64,000 nt of DNA from contig NZ_JANWGH010000002.1 in assembly GCF_024919275.1 (NCBI RefSeq), positions 803,609-867,608 of the forward strand, written 5' to 3'. Both the position numbers and the translations under genes were made by a program. The stretch is from Algoriphagus limi. Lineage in GTDB: Bacteria > Bacteroidota > Bacteroidia > Cytophagales > Cyclobacteriaceae. This document shows positions 9,626-19,073 of the stretch, one piece after another (position 1 is the stretch's first letter; each line of letters begins with the position of its first letter). The notes below the pieces were generated by a model. It was not told the DNA's origin, did no database searches, and worked only from the letters and a program-made list of their open reading frames with translations.

Positions 9626-9728
9626 AGCGCGATGTCGTTTGAGAGTCTTAATTTAAAATAATGATCGAGTTTATTAAATAGTTTTTACGATTTTGCCTTA
9701 ATCAGGGTCTAATTGGAAGATTAATCAG

Positions 9729-10277
9729 ATGACACAATTACAAAAATATTTTTTGGCAATCTTACCGCCTCCGGATTTTCTTCAACAAGTCCATGAATTG
9801 AAGTTAAAACTTCGGGAGGAGTTTGGGATAAAATATGCCTTGAAATCTCCTCCACACATCACGATTCGGATGCCTTTTTTATATAATGAATTAAAAGAGG
9901 ATCGGATGGTTGGCTTATTGAATTCATTCGCAGCCAATATTGGACCTTTTCCATTGGAAGTAAAAGGGACAGATCAATTCCGGGGCCGTGTGATTTTTTT
10001 AGATATCCATGCGGGAGATGAGTTGTTTGAGATGCAAAAAGCATTGAGGATATTCTGTAAGCGAAATCTCAATTTGAAAGATGAATTGAGTGATCTGAGT
10101 TTTCACCCACATATGACGGTTGCTTTTCGCGATGTGAAAAAGCTGCAATTTGATTCAGTTTTTAAAAGGGTCAAGGAACAAGGATTAGAAGCAAAATTCG
10201 AAGTGAACGGCTTCTTTCTTTTAAAGCATCAAAATGGGGTTTGGACGCCAAAAACTGAGATTTTGCTAAAAAACTGA
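9729..10277 (+). CDS. 2H phosphoesterase, LigT / 2'-5' RNA ligase-like
   Basis: A 182-residue protein with the two H-x-T/S-x motifs that define the 2H superfamily: PPHITIRMPF near residue 43 and HPHMTVAF near residue 125. These form the active site for hydrolysis or ligation of 2',3'-cyclic or 2',5' phosphoesters. The N-terminal KYFLAILPPPDF strand and a C-terminal FFLLKHQNGVW strand fit the family. The natural RNA substrate is not known for most bacterial members. It stands alone, upstream of the long AT-rich leader of the susC-like gene. Confidence 0.85.
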   Translation: MTQLQKYFLAILPPPDFLQQVHELKLKLREEFGIKYALKSPPHITIRMPFLYNELKEDRMVGLLNSFAANIGPFPLEVKGTDQFRGRVIFLDIHAGDELFEMQKALRIFCKRNLNLKDELSDLSFHPHMTVAFRDVKKLQFDSVFKRVKEQGLEAKFEVNGFFLLKHQNGVWTPKTEILLKN

Positions 10278-10760
10278 GCCTATCAAATCAATTTTTTTCC
10301 TTTTATTAAAAAATCTTATAAAAATTTAATTTCGACAAAATCAGGAAAGGAACTAAAAAGTTTCGAGCATTATATTTTCAATATCGGACAGGAGCAAAAT
10401 TTTATTTCAAAAAATTCCTAGTTAATCATTTTTTCAAAATAAAATTTCTTTTTCAAATCTAAAAAATCATAAATCTATTAATTGAACTTTTCCAAGAATT
10501 AAAATAAAAATTAAAATAGTTAATCTTTTTCAAAATTTTGTATTGAAAAAATCTTTTAAAAGCCCAAAAGAAGTAGGTGGACAGTGTTCGGACAGTGTTC
10601 GGACATCTAGCTGACGGGCTATTATTTCAATATTTTAATATTTGCCAAATTTTATTTCAAAATGAGGCAGAATGAGCACTGATAGCAAAATTTGCTCTTT
10701 TTCGAATTTACCTCGTGATTTATCCTATTGAAAATAAATCATCTATTTAAAACTAAACCT
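10278..10760. other. Long AT-rich spacer/leader ahead of the susC-like gene with an 11-bp tandem repeat
   Basis: No gene is visible in these 483 bases. Most of it is very AT-rich. A GC-richer island at 10561-10620 holds two and a half exact copies of GGACAGTGTTC (10579-10589, 10590-10600, then GGACA), bracketed by AGCCC (10561-10565) and GGGCT (10616-10620). A second small hairpin, AGCAAAATTTGCT followed by T's, lies near 10684-10702. Both could be regulatory: an operator for an activator, and a leader terminator. This is inference. A TTG at 10728 in frame with the susC-like gene is a poorer start than the ATG at 10761. Confidence 0.45.
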
Positions 10761-13700
10761 ATGAAGAAAATTTTACTGGGTTTTGTGTTGGTGTTTATGA
10801 CGGCAATGTCGGTCATGGCACAGAACAGAACCATCACAGGTAGAGTGACGGCACCAGATGAACCAGATGGTTTGATCGGTGTGAATGTCCTTGTTAAGGG
10901 TACGACCATTGGGGTCGTGACGGATTTAGATGGAAGGTTCTCTTTGTTAGTACCTGAAGGTGCTACAACGTTGGTCTTCAGCTATATCGGTTACAGAAGT
11001 GTAGAGGAATTGATCGGCAACCGCAGTGAAGTAAATGTGGTAATGCAGGAAGATTCCCAAAACTTGGAAGAAGTGATTATTACCGCTTATGGTGGTACAG
11101 TGGATAAAGGAAACTTTACCGGTTCTGCTGTAGCATTGAAAGGTGATCAAATCGCTAATCGTCCTATTAATAACGTGGTGAACGCTATCGAAGGTCAAGC
11201 GCCGGGTGTAATCACCACTTCTGCTTCAGGTCAGCCAGGTTCTACGCCTGCTGTACGTATCCGTGGTATCGGTTCCGTAAACTCATCTTCTGCTCCTCTT
11301 TATGTAGTGGATGGTGTTCCTTATGATGGAGACCTTTCCAACTTGAACCCAGAGGACATTGAAGATATGACCATCTTGAAAGATGCTTCTTCTGCCGCTC
11401 TTTACGGTTCTCGTGCTGCTAACGGTGTGGTAATGATTACCACTAAGACTGGTAACAAGAACAAGCCAACTTTCAACTTGAGAATGCAGCAAGGTGTATC
11501 TGGTAGAGCGCTTCCAGAATATGACCGTGTAAATGCAGATCAGTATTATCCATTGGTTTGGGAATCGTTGAAAAACTCCCAGCTAGGAAACGGTGCTAGC
11601 CCTGCTGATGCAGCTGCTTTTGCTTCCAATAATTTGATCGACATCCTTGGATACAATGTATACAATGTTCCTAATGATCAAATTGTAGGATTGGATGGTA
11701 CGTTGAACCCAAATGCTGTGAATAATTTCCAAGGCCTTGACTGGTTTGATGAATTGCAGCGTATGGGTGACCGCAAAGAATATAACTTGACCTACTCTGG
11801 TGGAGCTGGTAAGACGGACTTCTATACCTCTTTCAACTATTTGAATGAGAAAGGTTTCATCATTCAGTCTGATATCGAGAGATTCACTGGACGTTTGAAT
11901 GTAAATACGCAAGCTACCGACTGGTTGAAAACTGGTATCAACCTTTCTGCTACTTTGAGTGAAGGAAACAATGCAAGAGATGGTGGAAGTAGCTCGTTTG
12001 TGAACCCATTCTTTACTGCTCGATCCATGGGTCCTATCTATCCTGTTTATGCTCAGAATATGCAGACAGGTGGATTTATCTTAGATGAATTCGGAAACAA
12101 AATCTTTGACTTGGGTGATTTGGAAGAACTAGGTCTTCCAAGAAGAGGTGCAGGTGCATATCCTGGCCGTCACGTAGTTCAGGAGACTTTGTTGAACATT
12201 GATCGATTTGACAGAGACGTGATTTCTTCTCGTGCTTATGTTGAGGCAAAATTCTTGAAGAACTTCACTTTCAGAACCAATATTGCTACAGATATCACAT
12301 CCCTATTGAATATTGGATATGATAATACTATCGTAGGTGATGGTGCACCAGCAGGTAGAACTCGAAGAGAAAATATTAGAATCAACTCTTTGACTTTCAA
12401 CCAACTCTTGACCTATACCAATACATTCAATGAGAAGCACTTCGTAGAAGTTTTGGCAGGTCATGAAAACTATGATTACCAAGTAAATCGTCAGTTTATT
12501 TCTAAGCAGGATCAAATCCTAGCTGGAAATATCGAGCCTGACAACTTCGTAACTATTAACTCTGCAACAGGTCGTCTAGACAGAGACCGAATTGAGTCTT
12601 ACCTGTCTCGAGTGAACTACGTATACGATGACAAATATTCCTTCTCTGCTTCTTGGAGAACAGATGGTTCTTCCAGATTCTACCAAGATGTAAGATGGGG
12701 TACTTTCTTCTCTGTGGGTGCAGCTTGGTCTATTGATCAGGAAGACTTCTTCAATTCTAACTTCTTCCAGTTGTTGAAATTGAGAGCTTCTTACGGTGAA
12801 GTTGGTAACAATTCTGTTGGTGGTTTCTATCCATGGCAGGCACTTTATGACCTTGGCTTCAACAACGCTTCTGAGCCAGGTATTTTGCAAGCTTCCCTTT
12901 CTGCGTTGGATTTGCAGTGGGAATCCAACAATACCTATGACCTAGGTTTGGATTTTGCCTTCGGAAACAGATTCTCAGGTACTATCGAATACTTCAACAG
13001 GGAGTCAAGCAACTTGCTTTTCGAAGTTCCTTTGTCTTTAACTACTGGTCTTAATAGCCGTTTCCAGAATATCGGAACCATGGCAAACACTGGTATTGAA
13101 TTCAACATTGGTGGTGATTTGGTTCGTTCTGGCGACTTCCGATGGAATGCCAACTTGAACATGTCTACCTTCAAAAACGAGTTCAAAGAATTGCCTTTCG
13201 ATGAGCAAATCGTAGGTACTAAGAAATATGTGGTAGGTCGTTCTATCTATGACTTCTGGTTGAGAGACTGGTATGGTGTAGATTCAGAAACTGGTGAAGG
13301 TCTATATCGTGCTGCAGAATACGATGAGGATGATACTTCTACTCGTATTGTTGGTCAGGATACATTGACCACTAACTTCCAAAATGCTCGTTTCCACTTC
13401 GCAGGTAATGCAATTCCTGACTTCTTCGGAGGTTTGTCCAACACGTTCTCTTACAAAGGATTCTCCTTGAACGTATTGGTGAGCTTTGCAGTAGGTGGTG
13501 ACATTTATGATGGAATCTATGCAGGCTTGATGGCTGCTGATCCTGACGGTGGAGCTGCACACGTAGATATCTTGAACAGATGGCAGCAGCCTGGTGACAT
13601 CACTGACGTTCCTAAAATGGACGTGACTGGTGCTGCGCAGACAAACGTTGCTTCTGACAGATGGTTGACGGATGCTTCTTATTTGAACCTAAGGTCTGTA

Positions 13701-13898
13701 AACCTTTCGTATACCTTCCCTAGAACCCTTTTGGAAAGATGGAAGATGAGAGGTGCAACAGTTTATTTGGCAGGTGAAAACCTAGGATGGTTGTCTTCAA
13801 GAAGTGGAATGTACGTTTCTGGTACGTTCAGCGGTACGACTTCCAACACCTTTACGCCGGCAAGAACGTTCACGCTAGGTGTTAATGTCCAATTGTAA
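10761..13898 (+). CDS. SusC/RagA-type TonB-linked outer-membrane transporter
   Basis: The ATG at 10761 gives 1045 residues with a signal peptide (MKKILLGFVLVFMTAMSVMAQ). Next comes a carboxypeptidase-regulatory-like domain (TITGRVTAPDEPDGLIGVNV) and the plug, with the SusC signature VRIRGIGSVNSSSAPLYVVDGVP and DPEDIEDM-like text (NPEDIEDMTILKDASSAALYGSRAANGVV). The rest is a long beta-barrel ending in the usual aromatic-rich strand FTLGVNVQL. It imports oligosaccharide or peptide bound by its SusD partner, powered by TonB. The SusD gene follows after 12 bases. No glycosidase is next to the pair, so the substrate cannot be inferred. Confidence 0.95.
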   Translation: MKKILLGFVLVFMTAMSVMAQNRTITGRVTAPDEPDGLIGVNVLVKGTTIGVVTDLDGRFSLLVPEGATTLVFSYIGYRSVEELIGNRSEVNVVMQEDSQNLEEVIITAYGGTVDKGNFTGSAVALKGDQIANRPINNVVNAIEGQAPGVITTSASGQPGSTPAVRIRGIGSVNSSSAPLYVVDGVPYDGDLSNLNPEDIEDMTILKDASSAALYGSRAANGVVMITTKTGNKNKPTFNLRMQQGVSGRALPEYDRVNADQYYPLVWESLKNSQLGNGASPADAAAFASNNLIDILGYNVYNVPNDQIVGLDGTLNPNAVNNFQGLDWFDELQRMGDRKEYNLTYSGGAGKTDFYTSFNYLNEKGFIIQSDIERFTGRLNVNTQATDWLKTGINLSATLSEGNNARDGGSSSFVNPFFTARSMGPIYPVYAQNMQTGGFILDEFGNKIFDLGDLEELGLPRRGAGAYPGRHVVQETLLNIDRFDRDVISSRAYVEAKFLKNFTFRTNIATDITSLLNIGYDNTIVGDGAPAGRTRRENIRINSLTFNQLLTYTNTFNEKHFVEVLAGHENYDYQVNRQFISKQDQILAGNIEPDNFVTINSATGRLDRDRIESYLSRVNYVYDDKYSFSASWRTDGSSRFYQDVRWGTFFSVGAAWSIDQEDFFNSNFFQLLKLRASYGEVGNNSVGGFYPWQALYDLGFNNASEPGILQASLSALDLQWESNNTYDLGLDFAFGNRFSGTIEYFNRESSNLLFEVPLSLTTGLNSRFQNIGTMANTGIEFNIGGDLVRSGDFRWNANLNMSTFKNEFKELPFDEQIVGTKKYVVGRSIYDFWLRDWYGVDSETGEGLYRAAEYDEDDTSTRIVGQDTLTTNFQNARFHFAGNAIPDFFGGLSNTFSYKGFSLNVLVSFAVGGDIYDGIYAGLMAADPDGGAAHVDILNRWQQPGDITDVPKMDVTGAAQTNVASDRWLTDASYLNLRSVNLSYTFPRTLLERWKMRGATVYLAGENLGWLSSRSGMYVSGTFSGTTSNTFTPARTFTLGVNVQL

Positions 13899-13910
13899 TC
13901 TACCAAAACC

Positions 13911-15401
13911 ATGAAGAAATTATTAAGTAAAATATTCTTGCTCGGAGCAATCCTAAGTTTTGGTTGCGCTGAGGACTATTTGGATACCCTTCCTACGGAT
14001 GCGGTATCAGAGAATGCGGTCTTTACAACTACGCAAAATGCGATGACTGCATTGAATGGTATTCACAGATCCATGTTTATCCGTTATGACTCTCAAGGTC
14101 AGCCTGGTGAAGGGGGTGTGATGATTATGCGAGAAGCATTAGGCGATGATTACGTGATGACAGGTATCGCCAATGGATGGTTTGTTTCCATCTCTAGATG
14201 GTTAAACCATATCAATGAAAACAGTGGTGACGTACGTTTTGTGTGGAGATTCTACTACAAGATTATTGGTAATGCGAATATGATCATTGCCAATATCGAC
14301 AATGCAGAAGGACCACAGACTGAAAAAGATGAGATCAAAGGTCAAGCTTTGGCTTATCGTGCTTGGGCTCACTTCAACTTGGTTCAATTGTTCGCTCAGC
14401 GTTACAATGCAGGTGGAGGCAATAGCCAATTGGGTGTGCCAATCGTATTGGAACCAATCACTGAAGGTGGCGCTAGAAACACTGTAGAAGAAGTTTATAC
14501 TCAAATCAATGCAGATTTGGATGCTGCGATTGCTTTGTTGGACGAAAGCAGAAATGCGAAGTCTCACATCAACATCAATGTTGCTAGAGGTATTAAAGCT
14601 CGTGTTGCTTTGACTCAAGGTAACTACGCAGTAGCAGCTGCTCAAGCTAAATTGGCTAGAGAAGGCTATGATTTGATGTCAGAAACTCAGCTATATGAAG
14701 GATTCAACAATGTTGACAATCAGGAGTGGATCTGGGGAAGCCGTCAAATTGACGATCAGCAGACCTTCTTTGCATCTTACTTTGCATATGTATCCTTGAA
14801 CTTCAGTTCAACAAACATACGGGGTAATCCTAAAGCGATAAGCAGCAAGTTGTATGACATGATCTCTGATACAGACTACAGAAAAGGTCTTTGGGATCCA
14901 AATGCATCTGATCCTGCTTTGAGAGATCCGTTCATCGATGAGGTGACTTTGAGCTCTTTTGCGAAGCGTGACTACATGAACCGTAAGTTTGTTGCTCAAG
15001 GTAATGCTTCTTCAGTAGGTGACGTGCCTTACATGAGAGCTGCTGAGATGTACTTGATCGAAGCTGAAGCTTTGGCAAGATCTGGTAATGATTCTCAGGC
15101 TGCTCAAGTATTGTTTGAGTTTGCTTCTCAGCGTGACCCTGAGTACACTTTGACTTCCAACACCGGTGCGGCTTTGATCGAAGAGATCATGATTCAGCGT
15201 CGAATCGAGCTTTGGGGTGAAGGTTTCAGATTCTACGATTTGAAGCGTTTGAACTTGCCTTTGGATAGAAACGGTGCTAACCATGTTGCTACCGTGATCA
15301 ACTCTAAGTTTGATGAGCCTGCAGGTACAAACAACTGGCAGTTCAAAATTCCTATCTCTGAATTGAACGCAAACGAAAATATGGTTCAAAACCCTTCATA
15401 A
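13911..15401 (+). CDS. SusD/RagB-type substrate-binding lipoprotein
   Basis: A 496-residue lipoprotein. The signal peptide ends with a lipobox, LSFGC, followed by AEDYLDTLPTDAVSENAVFTT, the typical SusD start. The body has the TPR-like SusD motifs KGQALAYRAWAHFNLVQLFAQ and ARGIKARVALTQGNYAVA, and near the C-terminus VPYMRAAEMYLIEAEALAR, RRIELWGEGFRFYDLKRLN and FKIPISELNANENMVQNP. It forms the lid over the SusC pore on the cell surface and captures the substrate. It is cotranscribed with the susC-like gene; a strong hairpin terminator follows. Confidence 0.95.
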   Translation: MKKLLSKIFLLGAILSFGCAEDYLDTLPTDAVSENAVFTTTQNAMTALNGIHRSMFIRYDSQGQPGEGGVMIMREALGDDYVMTGIANGWFVSISRWLNHINENSGDVRFVWRFYYKIIGNANMIIANIDNAEGPQTEKDEIKGQALAYRAWAHFNLVQLFAQRYNAGGGNSQLGVPIVLEPITEGGARNTVEEVYTQINADLDAAIALLDESRNAKSHININVARGIKARVALTQGNYAVAAAQAKLAREGYDLMSETQLYEGFNNVDNQEWIWGSRQIDDQQTFFASYFAYVSLNFSSTNIRGNPKAISSKLYDMISDTDYRKGLWDPNASDPALRDPFIDEVTLSSFAKRDYMNRKFVAQGNASSVGDVPYMRAAEMYLIEAEALARSGNDSQAAQVLFEFASQRDPEYTLTSNTGAALIEEIMIQRRIELWGEGFRFYDLKRLNLPLDRNGANHVATVINSKFDEPAGTNNWQFKIPISELNANENMVQNPS

Positions 15402-15422
15402 GGTTTAGATTGATTTAAATAG

Positions 15423-15451
15423 AAAACCCGATGAATTTCATCGGGTTTTTT
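15423..15451. terminator. Bidirectional hairpin terminator after susD-like gene
   Basis: A 12-bp perfect stem (AAAACCCGATGA / TCATCGGGTTTT) with a three-base loop and a T run on each strand. It ends the susC/susD-like transcript. It also serves the convergent gene, whose stop codon touches its right edge. Confidence 0.85.
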
Positions 15452-15948
15452 CATTTAAGACTCATTTCATCCCACTCATTTCCCTTGGTCAAAAGCATGC
15501 TTTTGGGACTTCTACTATTTCCCTCATAAATGTGGATGATGTTCTGTTGGGTAGAAAAATCCTCCATAAGGACGGAGTTTTTAACCTTGAATTTTCCGGA
15601 AAATTCCACAGGTTCTGATTCCAAATAAAACCAAGCCGCATCTTCTTCAATTTCAAATCCAAGAAGACTCCAATTCACTTCTTTCCCGTCTACCCAAAAT
15701 TGAATTTTTTGATGGAAATAAGCGGCGATTTGTTCTTCTAGTTTTTCGGGATTTTCAGGATTGAGAAAATCGATTTTTTCATCATGAAAATTGCCTAAGC
15801 CAACCTCCAGATCATCCCAAAAGATTTTGGTAGCAATCTCCAATCGCTTGGAGTTGGAGTTTTGTCTGATTTCGGTCAAGGAAATAAAAAATGGGTGGCT
15901 TAAAACCATCCATCCTAGTGTCAGTATCGATGTGTAAATCTGTAGCAT
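15451..15948 (-). CDS. DUF6702-like exported protein
   Basis: A 165-residue protein with an N-terminal hydrophobic segment (IYTSILTLGWMVLS) followed by HPFFISLTEIRQNSNSKRLEI, the pattern I associate with the Bacteroidota family DUF6702. Such proteins usually sit next to an M1 metallopeptidase and a HupE/UreJ-like membrane protein, which is also the case here (16030 and 16619, divergent). The conserved neighbourhood suggests a joint envelope role, but no biochemical activity is known. Its start is 81 bases from the divergent HupE-like gene, so the two may share a promoter region. Confidence 0.7.
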   Translation of the reverse strand: MLQIYTSILTLGWMVLSHPFFISLTEIRQNSNSKRLEIATKIFWDDLEVGLGNFHDEKIDFLNPENPEKLEEQIAAYFHQKIQFWVDGKEVNWSLLGFEIEEDAAWFYLESEPVEFSGKFKVKNSVLMEDFSTQQNIIHIYEGNSRSPKSMLLTKGNEWDEMSLK

Positions 15949-16029
15949 TTGGAAGATTATGGGTACTATATGTGGGAATAAACCTGTATTATTGCCGCAA
16001 TTTACTTCAATTGAGGTATTTATTCAGAT

Positions 16030-16611
16030 ATGAATTCATTTGAGCTTTATTTCCGCATCGGGATTCAGCATATTCTAGATATTCAGGGTTACGATCATAT
16101 TCTATTTGTCCTCGCTTTATGCGCCCTATACATACCGCGAGATTGGCGTAAGATTGTGATTTTGGTGACTGCATTTACCATAGGTCACTCGCTGACCCTT
16201 GCCTTGGCAACCTTCAAGGTCATTCAGGTTCGAACGGATATCATCGAGTTTTTGATCCCTGTTACTATAGCTATCACCGCTTTTTTAACCATTCTTAAAC
16301 CAAAGCCTTCTACTGGAAAAAATATCCAGTTAAATTATGTGCTCGCTTTGTTCTTTGGACTGATCCATGGACTTGGATTCTCTAATTATCTGAGAGAATT
16401 ATTGGGAAAAGAAGCGATCATCTGGAAACCCTTATTGGCATTTAATATTGGACTGGAAGTTGGTCAATTGGTCATTGTGGCCATTTTCTTGACTGTTACA
16501 GGAATTTTGGTGGGGATAGCCGGAGTCAATAGACGGGATTGGACTTTAGTCATTGCGTCCAGTGTATTTGGAATTGCATTGACGCTTATGTTAGGAACGA
16601 AATTTTGGTAA
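16030..16611 (+). CDS. HupE/UreJ-like integral membrane protein
   Basis: A 193-residue protein with about six membrane helices. The N-terminal motif GIQHILDIQGYDHILFVLAL and the later LIHGLGFSNYLREL are the conserved His-containing signatures of the HupE/UreJ_2 group. Members have been proposed to carry nickel or cobalt or to help hydrogenases and ureases, but neither enzyme is in this window. In Bacteroidota this gene is often placed just before an M1 peptidase, as here, with only seven bases between them. The metal role is therefore uncertain. Confidence 0.8.
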   Translation: MNSFELYFRIGIQHILDIQGYDHILFVLALCALYIPRDWRKIVILVTAFTIGHSLTLALATFKVIQVRTDIIEFLIPVTIAITAFLTILKPKPSTGKNIQLNYVLALFFGLIHGLGFSNYLRELLGKEAIIWKPLLAFNIGLEVGQLVIVAIFLTVTGILVGIAGVNRRDWTLVIASSVFGIALTLMLGTKFW

Positions 16612-16618
16612 TAAATAA

Positions 16619-18964
16619 ATGATTATGAGAAAAATAGGATTAGCTCTTGTAGTCTTGGTACTTGTTTCAGTGGAAACTTGGGCTCAGGCTCGTAGATCAG
16701 AGCAAAACCATGCCGAGCGCTTTGAGCAGCTAGGTACCATGCTCCGCTCACCCAATGTCTATCGTACCGCTTCTGGTGCTCCTGGACATATGTATTGGCA
16801 GCAGCAAGCCAACTATGTGATTGATGTGGAATTGAATGATGACAATCAATCCATCAAAGGCTCGGAGACAGTCACCTACATCAACAATTCACCTGATGTC
16901 TTGACCTATCTCTGGGTTCAGTTGGAAGAAAATCAGCGGGGTCCTGAATCTGATGCACCTAAAGTTGCTGAAAGCTCCATCAACTCCCGGATGACTTTGA
17001 GAACATTAGAGGGCATTCTTTGGGAAAATGAGGAATTCGGATACAAGGTCTTGAACGTAAAGGACACGAATGGAAATCCACTTCCAGTTGCTGTCAACAA
17101 AACCATGATGAGAATTGACCTTCCTCAACCTTTGAAGGCTGGAGAAAGCTTCAGTTTCTCTGTGGATTGGTCTTTCAATATCACTGACCGTATGAGTTAT
17201 ATATCCGGTCGACCAGGGTATGAATATTTCCCAGAGGATGGAAACTATCTCTACACCATGGCAGAGTGGTTTCCTCGAATGGCAGTCTATTCAGATTTCG
17301 AAGGTTGGCAAAACAAGCAGTTCTTCGGAAGAGGAGAATTTGCTTTGACTTTTGGAAATTATGAAGTGCGAATCACTGTGCCAGCAGACCATATGGTGGG
17401 AGCTACCGGTGTACTTCAAAATCCAGAGGAAGTACTTTCTTCTACTGAGTTGGAAAGATGGAATAGAGCTAAGCAGTCCTATGACAATCCGGTAATTATC
17501 CGTACCCAAGCGGAAGCTGAGAAATTGGAAAAGGGAAAATCAAAGGAAAAGAAAACCTGGATTTTCAAAGCGGAGAATGTCCGTGATTTTGCCTGGACCT
17601 CTTCTCGAAAATTCATCTGGGACGCCATGGCTGTCAAGCAAGGTGGAAAAGATGTGATGGCCATGTCTTACTACGCCAAAGAAGCTAATCCACTTTGGGA
17701 GCAGTATTCAACAAGAGTGGTAGCACATACCATCAAATCCTATTCTGCCCATACGTTCGATTACCCATATCCAACCGCTATCTCTGTTGAGGCAAGCAAT
17801 GGGATGGAATACCCGATGATTTGCTTCAATTATGGACGTCCTGATAAAGACGGAACTTACTCCGAAGCGGTTAAATACGGAATGATTTCGGTGATTATCC
17901 ACGAGGTGGGTCACAACTTCTTCCCGATGATTGTCAACTCTGACGAGCGACAGTGGACTTGGATGGATGAAGGCTTGAACACTTTTATGCAATTTATGGC
18001 TGAGCAGGAATGGGATAGAAATTATCCTTCCCGCCGAGGTCCTGCTCATAAGATTGTGCCTTACATGAGAAGCGAGAAGCATCTATTGGAGCCAATCATG
18101 ACCAATTCAGAAAATATCATTCAGTTTGGACCGAATGCCTATGCAAAGCCTGCAACAGCTTTGAATATCCTTAGAGAAACTGTCATGGGTCGAGAACTTT
18201 TTGACTTTGCTTTCAAAGAGTACGCAAGACGATGGATGTTTAAGCATCCAACTCCTGAAGATTTGTTCCGAACCTTGGAAGATGCTTCTGCAGTTGATTT
18301 GGATTGGTTCTGGAGAGGATGGTTCTTCGGTACTGAGCCTGTGGATATTGCGATTCAGGATGTGAAATGGTTCAAATTGGATAATCGGACTCCTGCCGAG
18401 AAGAAGGCTGCTGAAAAGGCTGAATTCGAGCGTGAAGAAAGCTACATCTCGAAGGAATTCAACCGAAACGATGTTCCTCAGACCGTGGTAGAAGCAAATC
18501 CAGCTACTCGTGATTTTTACAATAGCTACGATCGATTTGAAATTATGCCTGAGGATGAGGAGGAATACAAGCGATTTATGGCAAGCCTTTCTCCGAAAGA
18601 GAAGGAGTTGTTGAATTCAGACATGAACTTCTATGAGCTTACCTTCGAAAATGTGGGTGGCTTGGTGATGCCGTTGATTATCGAATTCCAATATGCCGAT
18701 GGCACTTCGGAGATCGAGCGGATTCCTGCTGAAATATGGAAACTGAATGAAACCGAAGTGACCAAGGTATTTGCTAAGAAAAAAGAGGTGGTTCAGTTTG
18801 TGCTTGATCCGTATCGGGAAACTGCCGATATCGACGAAAGCAGCAATTATTGGCCTAGACAATATCAGCCATCTCGTTTTGAGTTATTTAAGGGTAGAGG
18901 TGGAGCTAGGGGAGCTTCTTTCGGTGACAATCCGATGAAGCGAGCTCAAAGCAAGAAAAAATAA
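16619..18964 (+). CDS. Exported M1-family zinc metallopeptidase
   Basis: A 781-residue protein with a signal peptide (ALVVLVLVSVETWAQA). Either ATG (16619 or 16625) could be used. Zinc ligands are visible: HEVGH in VIIHEVGHNFFP (about residue 425), with the downstream glutamate in WMDEGLNTF 18 residues later. The substrate-recognition loop that reads GAMEN in classic aminopeptidase N appears as SNGMEYPM. The C-terminal 180 residues are rich in charged text and end in a basic KRAQSKKK tail. It should trim peptides in the periplasm or outside the cell. It follows the HupE-like gene in the same operon. Confidence 0.88.
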   Translation: MIMRKIGLALVVLVLVSVETWAQARRSEQNHAERFEQLGTMLRSPNVYRTASGAPGHMYWQQQANYVIDVELNDDNQSIKGSETVTYINNSPDVLTYLWVQLEENQRGPESDAPKVAESSINSRMTLRTLEGILWENEEFGYKVLNVKDTNGNPLPVAVNKTMMRIDLPQPLKAGESFSFSVDWSFNITDRMSYISGRPGYEYFPEDGNYLYTMAEWFPRMAVYSDFEGWQNKQFFGRGEFALTFGNYEVRITVPADHMVGATGVLQNPEEVLSSTELERWNRAKQSYDNPVIIRTQAEAEKLEKGKSKEKKTWIFKAENVRDFAWTSSRKFIWDAMAVKQGGKDVMAMSYYAKEANPLWEQYSTRVVAHTIKSYSAHTFDYPYPTAISVEASNGMEYPMICFNYGRPDKDGTYSEAVKYGMISVIIHEVGHNFFPMIVNSDERQWTWMDEGLNTFMQFMAEQEWDRNYPSRRGPAHKIVPYMRSEKHLLEPIMTNSENIIQFGPNAYAKPATALNILRETVMGRELFDFAFKEYARRWMFKHPTPEDLFRTLEDASAVDLDWFWRGWFFGTEPVDIAIQDVKWFKLDNRTPAEKKAAEKAEFEREESYISKEFNRNDVPQTVVEANPATRDFYNSYDRFEIMPEDEEEYKRFMASLSPKEKELLNSDMNFYELTFENVGGLVMPLIIEFQYADGTSEIERIPAEIWKLNETEVTKVFAKKKEVVQFVLDPYRETADIDESSNYWPRQYQPSRFELFKGRGGARGASFGDNPMKRAQSKKK

Positions 18965-18973
18965 TTTTAATTT

Positions 18974-19010
18974 GTGAGTGAGATCCGCCTAAGGCGGACA
19001 GGCTACTCAC
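18974..19010. repeat. Nested inverted repeat
   Basis: The palindrome TCCGCCTAAGGCGGA (18984-18998) lies inside an outer arm pair, GTGAGT (18974-18979) and ACTCAC (19005-19010). Similar CCGCC/GGCGG palindromes are dispersed in many Bacteroidota genomes, so it may be a repeat element and not only a transcript end. Confidence 0.5.
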
Positions 19011-19033
19011 AACGGTTAAGATGTTTGTTGGAG

Positions 19034-19073
19034 CCCTTCAAGGAATTCAATTTCCTTGGAGGGTTTCTTTTTT
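19034..19073. terminator. Terminator hairpin between M1 peptidase and M20 amidohydrolase genes
   Basis: The arms CCCTTCAAGGAA (19034-19045) and TTCCTTGGAGGG (19052-19063) pair over 12 bp with one wobble. TTTCTTTTTT follows on the plus strand. The convergent amidohydrolase gene has its stop codon in the loop, so the hairpin overlaps that coding end. Confidence 0.75.

Noticed and set aside
10579..10605. GGACAGTGTTC repeats as a CRISPR array
   Set aside because: The units are 11 bases and directly adjacent, without spacers, and no cas gene is in the window.
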